Made by a program: the position numbers and the translations under genes. This document shows, piece by piece, positions 1 to 5,498 of a DNA stretch of 5,498 nt. The notes beneath the pieces are model-generated. The model was not told where the DNA came from and ran no database searches. It worked only from the letters and a program-made list of their open reading frames with translations. The DNA lies in the NCBI GenBank assembly GCA_023554435.1, contig JAMJQV010000255.1:1-5498 (forward strand). The letters run 5' to 3'. The DNA is from Gemmatimonadota bacterium (GTDB lineage: Bacteria > Gemmatimonadota > Gemmatimonadetes > Palauibacterales > Palauibacteraceae). Every line of letters begins with the position of its first letter. The stretch's first letter is position 1.

Positions 1-2472
1 CGGGACGCCTTCCGGCTCGGTCGCGATCTGCTCGCGGCCCTCGATCGTATCCATGCGGCCGGGGTCATTCACCGCGACGTGAAGCCTTCGAACATCTTCC
101 TGGTGGACGGGCGGGCCCTCCTGGCTGATTTCGGGATCGTCCACGTCGAAGGGGCGATCGACGAGACGCTGACCAGCGAAGGGCAGGGGCCTGGCACCCC
201 GGCGTACATGTCCCCTGAACAGGCGAAGGGCGAGGCCGCATTGCCCTCTTCCGACCTGTATTCCCTGGGCCTGGTCCTGTACGAGGCAATGGCGGGGAAG
301 CGCTGGCCTTCCCTGGCGGCGCCGGAATCCGGGGATTGGAGCCCGATTCCTGTCGCTTCCCGACCCGTGCTCAAGAAGGCGCTGGCCTTGAATCCGGCCG
401 AGCGTTGGGGCAGCACCGCTGAGTTCCGGTCGGCCCTGAGAACCCGGCCGCCGTGGATACGCGTGCCCCGTCGGGTGGCGATCGTGGCAGTGCTGGCCAT
501 CACCGCCCTGGCGTGGTGGGCCCTGGATCGTCCCCGCGTTAGCGGGCCAGAAGGAGAGGCCGGGTTGAGCGACGTCGCGGTCTTCCCGTGCGCTGCGACA
601 GACCTCGCCGATTCAGAGATCGCTGAAGAGGTAGGTTGGCTCGTGGGCCTGAACCTGGAGGATGTCCCGGCTCTGACCAGGGCGAGCCTCCCGGCGGCTC
701 GTTCCCTGTATCACCGCCGGAGTGGCGAGCTGGTGGCCCCCACCGATTGGACCGAGCGGCTGAATGCCTCGCATGCCGTGCGCTGCCTCGTCACCGTCGC
801 AGAGGGCGAGATGGTCGTTGATCTCCGACTCCTGAACGCGGACGGGAACGTGGTCGACACTCATGTCCTGTCCGTGTCCGCCGACTCGGACGCTGATCTG
901 GCACGGTCGGCAGCCGTCGCCATTTCCGTTCACGTGATCGGAGAGCTGGCACCCGAGGTAACCGTCACCCCGGGAGAGGTCGACCGTTTGGCGGACCAGC
1001 CCATCGAGGCGATTCGTCCGTTCTTCCTCGGAGACCAGGCGCTGCAGCGGGGAGCCTGGAGCTCGGCGGCGGGCTTCTACGAGAATGCTCTGGCCGTGGA
1101 TTCCTCGTTCACGCTGGCACGCCTGCGGCTGGCCGAGGCGCATCGGTGGCTCGCGGATCGTCCGATCGATGAAGACCTGGCTCGGATCCGGGCGATGGAC
1201 CTGTCGACCCTCAGCCTGCTCGACTCCTTGCTGTTCGAGGCGGGCGCGAAGCCCCACGGTCACGAGCAGTTGCGTGCCTACGAGGCGATCCTGGAGCGAC
1301 CCGAGTACCGCTTCGATCCCTATGCCACATTGCTGTATGCCGACGAACTGTACCATCGCGGTGCGCTGTGGGGGGTTCCGATCGACAGTGCGATCGCCCT
1401 GTTCAGGCTGGCGGTCCGCCGCGACTCGTTCCTGGTGCCGGCCGTCGAGCACCTCACACAGGCATTGATTCGGACCGGCCAGCAGGAGGAGGCCGCGACG
1501 GCCCTGGCGCACCTGGGCCGCATTCACGCACCGAGGGAGGAGTCGGTTCTCTACTACCCCGACGTATGGAGCCTGGGCTACCTGGAGAAATTCAATCCGG
1601 ATGCGGCAAGGGAGAATCGGGCGGCCGCCGCGGATGTCGGAATCGAGACTCTCGGCCTGTACTCCCGCTGGGTCCGCTACATCGACGCTCCCGCCACGCA
1701 AGTCGCGTTCGGAGCGCTCCTCGTGGACGCCGCCGACCGCTTCGGCAGTCCCCACTACGCCGCTCAGGGGTTCGTCGCTCAAGGCATAGGCCTGATCGCC
1801 CAGAGTGACATCGTCGAGGCACTTGCTTCGTTCGACTCGGCGACCGGCCGGACGAGAACTCCGGAGACCATTACCCAGGCCGCGGAGTGGTCGGTCATTC
1901 CCTACGCCCTCGGCGTGGACGGATTCACACCGGAGTACGCCGCGGGAGGAGAGCGAGTGCTGTCGGCCATGTGGCTCGAACCCGGAGTCGACGCCCGGCT
2001 CAAGGCGCGCGCGGCCACGGCACTCGCACTACTCGCGGATCGACGCGGGAATCGGGAGGCCCGTGACGAGTGGTTGGGCCGGCTCGAGACGCTCGGGCAG
2101 GCGGCCGGGGCCGGGGAGGCGCGTCCCCACCGGTTGGTTTCCGCCGTCGCCGACGCTTCCCGCGGCGAATACCGGATCGCACTGGAGCGGACGGCCCAGG
2201 ACCTGGCGTACGACTCGGCCGGCCTCGCGGACCGTCCCTTCCTGCGCTCGGCCCTGTACCTGAAGCGGGGAGAGTGGTACGAAGAGCTGGGAATGCCGGA
2301 CAGCGCCGTCTCGTCGTGGTTGTGGCACCAGAACACCGACCTCGAGGGCACGGTCCCGCCGGAGCTCGTTCAGGCTGGAGAAGTGGACGGAGCCCTGGGG
2401 CCATACGCCGACGCTAGAATCGCCGCGGTCAAAGCAGCCGGGACCATCGACACCTCAGCGAGGCCCGAATGA
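1..2472 (+). CDS. Membrane Ser/Thr protein kinase with TPR-like extracytoplasmic sensor region (5' partial)
   Basis: The frame is open from base 1, so the gene begins before the window; the GTG at 79 is the Val inside the catalytic loop HRDVKPSN, not a start. Numbering from base 1 (823 residues visible), I see the catalytic loop at 24-31, DFG at 43-45, a GTPAYMSPEQ activation-segment end at 65-74, subdomain IX Asp85 and subdomain XI Arg135. It is an RD kinase, so activation-loop phosphorylation (Thr56, Thr58, Ser59 or Thr66) is a likely control. The Gly-rich loop, ATP-binding Lys and helix-C Glu are outside the window. An Arg-rich stretch (about 147-158) precedes one hydrophobic helix at about 159-175, placing the kinase in the cytoplasm and residues 177-823 outside. 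The outer part starts with a TolB/FlgO-like segment (VAVFPC at 192-197, about 190-320), then helical TPR-like repeats, clearest at about 340-374, 460-509 and 751-775. The target is not shown by sequence; the overlapping downstream regulator is the obvious candidate. The kinase assignment is firm; the ligand is unknown. Confidence 0.95.
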   Translation, partial: RDAFRLGRDLLAALDRIHAAGVIHRDVKPSNIFLVDGRALLADFGIVHVEGAIDETLTSEGQGPGTPAYMSPEQAKGEAALPSSDLYSLGLVLYEAMAGKRWPSLAAPESGDWSPIPVASRPVLKKALALNPAERWGSTAEFRSALRTRPPWIRVPRRVAIVAVLAITALAWWALDRPRVSGPEGEAGLSDVAVFPCAATDLADSEIAEEVGWLVGLNLEDVPALTRASLPAARSLYHRRSGELVAPTDWTERLNASHAVRCLVTVAEGEMVVDLRLLNADGNVVDTHVLSVSADSDADLARSAAVAISVHVIGELAPEVTVTPGEVDRLADQPIEAIRPFFLGDQALQRGAWSSAAGFYENALAVDSSFTLARLRLAEAHRWLADRPIDEDLARIRAMDLSTLSLLDSLLFEAGAKPHGHEQLRAYEAILERPEYRFDPYATLLYADELYHRGALWGVPIDSAIALFRLAVRRDSFLVPAVEHLTQALIRTGQQEEAATALAHLGRIHAPREESVLYYPDVWSLGYLEKFNPDAARENRAAAADVGIETLGLYSRWVRYIDAPATQVAFGALLVDAADRFGSPHYAAQGFVAQGIGLIAQSDIVEALASFDSATGRTRTPETITQAAEWSVIPYALGVDGFTPEYAAGGERVLSAMWLEPGVDARLKARAATALALLADRRGNREARDEWLGRLETLGQAAGAGEARPHRLVSAVADASRGEYRIALERTAQDLAYDSAGLADRPFLRSALYLKRGEWYEELGMPDSAVSSWLWHQNTDLEGTVPPELVQAGEVDGALGPYADARIAAVKAAGTIDTSARPE
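475..525 (+). other. Segment encoding the single transmembrane helix of the kinase
   Basis: These bases encode about 17 uncharged residues, VAIVAVLAITALAWWAL, bounded by Arg157-Arg158 on the kinase side and Asp176-Arg177 on the other. By the positive-inside rule, the basic flank on the kinase side puts the kinase in the cytoplasm and the C-terminal two-thirds in the periplasm or outside. It is the only convincing membrane segment in the visible protein. Confidence 0.85.
2460..2463 (+). promoter_or_regulatory. Weak ribosome binding site (GAGG) for the BTAD regulator
   Basis: GAGG lies 5 bases before the ATG at 2469, inside the last codons of the kinase gene. Together with the ATGA stop/start overlap it points to translational coupling, so that ribosomes finishing the kinase re-initiate on the regulator. 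It supports ATG 2469 as the start. Confidence 0.55.
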
Positions 2473-4373
2473 TCTCGCTCAAGACGCTCGGACCGGTAGC
2501 GGTCACGGTCGACGGGGACGAAGCCCCCCGCGAACTCCTGTGGCGCAAGAACCTGGCGCTTCTCCTCTACCTGGCCCGCTCTCCCGAGCGTCGGCGAACG
2601 CGCGAACACCTGATTGGCGTGTTCTGGGGGGACAAGCCGGACTCCTCGGCCAGGCATTCACTGAACGAGGCACTCCGCGTCATCCGAAAATCGGCGGGGG
2701 ACGAGCTCCTGCTTTCGGTCGGGGACCAGGTCGCGCTGGCACCCGACGCGGTTCAGGTGGACGTCGATGAACTCGAGTCGCTGCTGCAGGCCGGGGACTG
2801 GGCACGCGCCGTTCCCCTGATGCAGGGGTCTTTTCTCGAAGGCTTCGCCGTCCCGGACAGTTCGGACTTCGAGGACTGGCTGGCGGCCGAGCGCGTGGCC
2901 TGGCTCGATCGGATGGGCACGGGATTGAGGCGGTACGCCGAGTCGCGGCTGGCGGCCGGCGACCCCGAAGCCGCGCGGGAGGGCGCGGTCCGGGCCCTGT
3001 CCCTCGATCCGTTTTCCGACGGCGCGGTGAGACTCGGCATGATGGCCGCAGCCGTCCGGGGAGAGCGAGCGGGCGCGCTGGCCATTTATGATGCCTACGC
3101 GGGACGACTCGCGGAGGATCTCGGTATCGAGCCCGATCCCGAGACGGAGGCTCTGGCGGACCGCATCCGCAGTGAGCGCGAGTGGCGCCTGCCCGGATCG
3201 TCCTCCGACCCCGATCGATGGGCACGGCGAATTCCTCTCGCCGGACGAGTGTCGGAGCTGGGGGCGGTGCTCGGGTGCATGTGCGAAGCCTTCTCCGGCG
3301 GGTCGCCGGCAGCGGTGGTGGTGCACGGGGACTCCGGTTCGGGGAAGACCCGATTGGGGGAGGAAGTCGCCGCGCGGGCCCGGCTGGAGGGGGCGGCCGT
3401 CACCTATATCCGCTGCGTTCAGAGCGATCGGGACGTGCCCTGGAGCGGACTCGCCGGTCTGTGCCGGGGCGGGCTACTTGCCGAGCCGGGGGCGGTGACG
3501 GCTCAGCCGGAAGCCCTGGCATACGCTCTATCGGGAATCGCTGATCCCGACGACAGACTTGTCCATCTGGCGGGCCTGGCCACCGCGCCAGCTGATCCAG
3601 CTGCGGCTCTGACCGGTCTCACCCGGGCCGTCGGATCGAAGCAGCCGGTCCTGTTGTGGATCGACGGGGCCGATCACCTGGATCCCGAGTCCGCTTCGGC
3701 CTTGCAGGCGCTGCTGCGGGATCTGTCCGGAACTCCGTGCGTCCTCATGGTGACCGCCGCTTCCTATCCGCCAAGGGAGGAACTGGACGATCTCCGCGGG
3801 CGAATCGGGCTCGACATTGCCGGTGCGGCGCTCACGCTGAGTCCGCTCGATCGGGACGGATTGGAAGAGCTGGTGCGCCACGTTCTGCCGGATCTGGATG
3901 ACCCCGCCGTGGACCGGGTCACCCGCCGCGTGCTCGTGGATTCGGCAGGCCTTCCGCTCCTGGCGATCGAACTGCTCACGGCGGTTCGTCTGGGGCTCGA
4001 GCTGGACGAGGTAGGCGGCGTGTGGCCCCAGCCCTTCCGTACGATGGAGCAGACGTATCCCAGCGACCTTCCGGATTCCGTGGTGGCCGCCATTCGCGTT
4101 GGCTTCCGACGTCTGAGCCGGCCGGCCCAGGTCCTGCTCGCGGCTGCCGCCGTCCTCGATGAGCGATGCGAGACGGACCTCCTGTCGCTGGCCACCGGAT
4201 TGGAGGGAGACGAGTTGCATGACGCGCTGGACGAGCTGGAGTGGAACCGTTGGCTGGTCGCAGAGCAGAGGGGCTACGCCTTCGTCGCGCGGATCGTTCG
4301 CGATGTCGTTTGCCGGGACATGCTGACTCCGGGGCAACGTCGCCGCATCCAGGAGGCAGTCTCCGGGGCTTGA
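2469..4373 (+). CDS. SARP/AfsR-like BTAD transcriptional regulator with AAA/STAND ATPase domain, no TPR tail
   Basis: This is a 634-residue cytoplasmic, predicted ATP-dependent transcription factor. Residues 1-95 form an OmpR/SARP-type winged helix: the opening MISLKTLGPV is typical of BTAD proteins and fixes the start, and the helix region 44-74 has the L..vFW.D....AR..L..aLR..R pattern. Residues about 98-235 are the bacterial transcriptional activator domain, ending in the characteristic LAEDLGIEPDPETEAL (214-229). A linker leads into a P-loop ATPase with Walker A GDSGSGKT (287-294), a Walker B-like strand VLLWIDG (394-400) and a GLPL motif (494-497), the NB-ARC/STAND GxP equivalent. Residues about 535-615 resemble the winged helix that follows the ATPase in AfsR and LAL regulators. 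The protein then stops, where relatives usually continue into TPR or other repeats. It overlaps the kinase gene by 4 bases, so the two are expected to be co-expressed and functionally paired. Walker B has Gly400 where a second acidic residue is usual. Family assignment is strong; the target promoters and effector are unknown. Confidence 0.93.
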   Translation: MISLKTLGPVAVTVDGDEAPRELLWRKNLALLLYLARSPERRRTREHLIGVFWGDKPDSSARHSLNEALRVIRKSAGDELLLSVGDQVALAPDAVQVDVDELESLLQAGDWARAVPLMQGSFLEGFAVPDSSDFEDWLAAERVAWLDRMGTGLRRYAESRLAAGDPEAAREGAVRALSLDPFSDGAVRLGMMAAAVRGERAGALAIYDAYAGRLAEDLGIEPDPETEALADRIRSEREWRLPGSSSDPDRWARRIPLAGRVSELGAVLGCMCEAFSGGSPAAVVVHGDSGSGKTRLGEEVAARARLEGAAVTYIRCVQSDRDVPWSGLAGLCRGGLLAEPGAVTAQPEALAYALSGIADPDDRLVHLAGLATAPADPAAALTGLTRAVGSKQPVLLWIDGADHLDPESASALQALLRDLSGTPCVLMVTAASYPPREELDDLRGRIGLDIAGAALTLSPLDRDGLEELVRHVLPDLDDPAVDRVTRRVLVDSAGLPLLAIELLTAVRLGLELDEVGGVWPQPFRTMEQTYPSDLPDSVVAAIRVGFRRLSRPAQVLLAAAAVLDERCETDLLSLATGLEGDELHDALDELEWNRWLVAEQRGYAFVARIVRDVVCRDMLTPGQRRRIQEAVSGA

Positions 4374-4482
4374 TATCCCCTTCTGGGGCTCCGCCGCCCA
4401 CGGGTAGGCTCGCTTGTCACCACGCTCCGCGGACAGCAACTTGGAGCAGCATCCCCATCCGAATCATCCCAAGGAGTCCGAC
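4374..4482 (+). other. Intergenic stretch between the regulator and the NmrA-like gene
   Basis: This is 109 bases without a supported gene. CCCC at 4377-4380 can pair either with GGGG at 4365-4368 or with GGGG at 4385-4388, but these are only 4-bp stems with no T-run, so I do not call a terminator. TTGTCA at 4414-4419 resembles a -35 box but has no convincing -10 box 16-18 bases downstream. The gap and the strong ribosome binding site allow for a separate promoter, but none can be pinpointed. Confidence 0.5.
4471..4476 (+). promoter_or_regulatory. Strong Shine-Dalgarno site (AAGGAG) deciding the start of the NmrA-like gene
   Basis: AAGGAG is 6 bases before the ATG at 4483. This picks ATG 4483 over the in-frame TTG at 4414, whose 23 extra residues (rich in His, Pro and Ser) would sit before the beta strand that normally opens this fold. 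Confidence 0.85.
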
Positions 4483-5364
4483 ATGTACGCCGTCATCGGA
4501 GCGACCGGAAACACCGGCCGAGTGGTTGCGGAAGACCTACTGGCCGCGGGCCAGCCGCTGCGCGTGATCGGCCGAACCGAGGATCGCCTCGCCCCCTTCG
4601 TCGAGCGGGGTGCGGAAGCGGCGGTGGGAGATGTGTCGGACGCCGAGTTCGTGGCCCGGGCCTGCGACGGGGTCGGAGGGGTGTACCACCTGATTCCGCC
4701 GCGCTACGACATCGATCTGCGCGCATGGCAGACCGAGGCGGGCAAAGCGCTCGTTGCTGGAATCAGGGACGCGGGGGTGCCGTACGTGGTCAACCTGTCC
4801 AGCGTCGGGGCCCAGCATCACGAGGGAACGGGACCGATCGCCGGGCTGCGCGAGCAGGAAGACCGGTTCAACGAACTGACGGAGGCCAACGTTCTCCATC
4901 TGCGTCCCGGCTGGTTCATGGAGAACCTGTACATGATGCTGGACGCAATTCGTGGAATGGACATGCTTCCGATGCCGATTCCAGGCGACGTTCCCCTGCC
5001 GATGATCGCCACGCGGGACATCGGGGCCGAGGCGGCCCGCCGCCTGGCGGCCCTCGACTTCGACGGACATCACATCAAGGAGCTTCTCGGACCGCGCGAC
5101 TACACCCTCAACGAGGTGGCGGCGATCGTGGGTGCGGCGATCGGAAAGCCGGACCTGCCGTTCGTCACGGTGCCGGAGGAAGCGGCGGCGGCAGGATTCG
5201 AGCAGATGGGCGTGCACCCGGCGACCGTGGCCACCTTCATGGAAATGTATCGGGGGTTCGCCAACGGCCGAATCGTCGCGCAGGAAGCGCGGTCTGCCGC
5301 CAACACCACGTCCACCACGCTCGAGGAGTTCGCTGCGGGGCTGGCCGCGGCGTACGGAGCCTAG
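4483..5364 (+). CDS. NmrA-like NAD(P)-binding oxidoreductase (atypical short-chain dehydrogenase)
   Basis: This 293-residue soluble protein, of normal family length, has an N-terminal Rossmann fold. MYAVIGATGNTG carries the GxxGxxG dinucleotide motif at 6-12, and Arg31 after the second beta strand (VIGR) suits NADPH. GD at 49-50 follows the third strand, and VVNLSSVGA (102-110) is the strand that carries the Ser in the SDR fold. There is no clear YxxxK catalytic pair, as is usual for NmrA/HSCARG and QOR2-like members, which act as NAD(P)H-dependent quinone or azo reductases or as redox sensors. RPGWFMEN (141-148) and ATRDIG (176-181) are conserved family-type motifs, and LLGPRDYTLNEVAAIVGAAIG (about 201-221) is the usual substrate-domain helix region. 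The start is set by AAGGAG 6 bases upstream. It follows the regulator by 109 bases on the same strand, so it may or may not share its transcript. The substrate cannot be told from sequence; it could be a reductase or a non-enzymatic redox sensor. Confidence 0.9.
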   Translation: MYAVIGATGNTGRVVAEDLLAAGQPLRVIGRTEDRLAPFVERGAEAAVGDVSDAEFVARACDGVGGVYHLIPPRYDIDLRAWQTEAGKALVAGIRDAGVPYVVNLSSVGAQHHEGTGPIAGLREQEDRFNELTEANVLHLRPGWFMENLYMMLDAIRGMDMLPMPIPGDVPLPMIATRDIGAEAARRLAALDFDGHHIKELLGPRDYTLNEVAAIVGAAIGKPDLPFVTVPEEAAAAGFEQMGVHPATVATFMEMYRGFANGRIVAQEARSAANTTSTTLEEFAAGLAAAYGA

Positions 5365-5498
5365 CGGCCGGAGAATCGTTCGGGGCGGAATGCCTCGATC
5401 TCCAGGGTCGGCGACCCTCGCACCACCAGATCGGCCACCAGGCTGCCCGTGATGGGGCCGAGGGTGAGACCGAGCATGGCGTGACCGGTCGTCACGTA
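5361..5498 (-). CDS. C-terminal end of a DadA-like FAD-dependent D-amino-acid dehydrogenase/oxidase (partial)
   Basis: Reading the minus strand from the window edge gives 45 codons and a TAG stop (plus-strand bases 5361-5363). The peptide begins YVTTGHAMLGLTLGPITG and ends FRPERFSGR. The TGHxxLGLTLGPxTG block followed by A-D-L-V and a closing PxLxxxxFRPxRF is the C-terminal signature of DAO/DadA-fold flavoenzymes, where the TGH...G loop contacts the FAD. Such enzymes deaminate D-amino acids oxidatively to 2-oxo acids, or act on related secondary amines such as hydroxyproline or glycine. The rest of the gene, including the N-terminal GxGxxG FAD motif, is beyond the window. It converges on the NmrA-like gene, and the two stop codons share four bases. 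Too little is seen to choose the substrate or give a gene symbol. Confidence 0.85.
   Translation of the reverse strand, partial: YVTTGHAMLGLTLGPITGSLVADLVVRGSPTLEIEAFRPERFSGR

Noticed and set aside
79..81. GTG as the start of the kinase gene
   Set aside because: It is the Val codon within the catalytic loop HRDVKPSN; the frame is open and kinase-like back to base 1.
613..1782. A 389-codon open frame on the minus strand inside the kinase gene
   Set aside because: Its product is rich in Arg, Gln, Gly and His with no recognisable domain, and it lies opposite a frame with clear transmembrane and TPR-like structure. It is a GC-rich shadow frame.
4365..4388. GGGG/CCCC/GGGG alternative hairpins after the regulator stop, considered as a terminator or attenuator
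   Set aside because: Stems are only 4 bp and there is no T-tract; this is expected by chance in GC-rich DNA.
3528..4439. A 303-codon open frame on the minus strand opposite the regulator's ATPase region
   Set aside because: No motif and biased composition; the plus strand encodes the GLPL motif and winged helix here. It is a shadow frame.
4414..4442. TTGTCA considered as the -35 box of a promoter for the NmrA-like gene
   Set aside because: The hexamer 17 bases downstream (CAACTT) is not a credible -10 box.
4414..4482. TTG-initiated 23-residue N-terminal extension of the NmrA-like protein
   Set aside because: AAGGAG sits 6 bases before ATG 4483, and the Rossmann fold begins right at that Met; the extension is not fold-like.

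Overview
The window is GC-rich, densely coding bacterial DNA with GTG/TTG-prone reading frames and Arg/Ala-rich shadow frames on both strands. A membrane-anchored Ser/Thr kinase with a large TPR-type extracytoplasmic region, followed directly by a BTAD-domain regulator, is a combination I associate with Gemmatimonadota and some Acidobacteriota-like lineages. That taxonomic placement is inference from gene style; no marker gene is present.

Layout: (1) Bases 1-2472 (+) carry the 3' part of a Hanks-type Ser/Thr protein kinase whose N-lobe lies before the window. It has the kinase C-lobe, one transmembrane helix, and about 650 extracytoplasmic residues with a TolB/FlgO-like alpha/beta segment and TPR-like helices. 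(2) Bases 2469-4373 (+) overlap the kinase by ATGA and encode a SARP/AfsR-style regulator (winged helix, BTAD, AAA/STAND ATPase, C-terminal winged helix) that stops without the usual TPR tail. (3) Bases 4374-4482 are a short intergenic stretch ending in a good Shine-Dalgarno sequence. (4) Bases 4483-5364 (+) encode an NmrA-like NAD(P)-binding protein. (5) Bases 5361-5498 (-) are the C-terminal end of a DadA-like FAD-dependent D-amino-acid dehydrogenase/oxidase, convergent with gene 4 and sharing the CTAG bases of the two stop codons.

How they may work together: the kinase and the regulator are almost certainly co-translated and suggest a one-way signalling pair, with an envelope sensor kinase acting on a cytoplasmic ATP-dependent transcription factor. 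This is analogous in logic to AfsK-AfsR of Streptomyces, but here the TPR repeats sit on the kinase and not on the regulator. The NmrA-like and DadA-like genes are ordinary metabolic genes with no demonstrated link to the pair. I saw no RNA genes, mobile elements, CRISPR arrays or convincing terminators.
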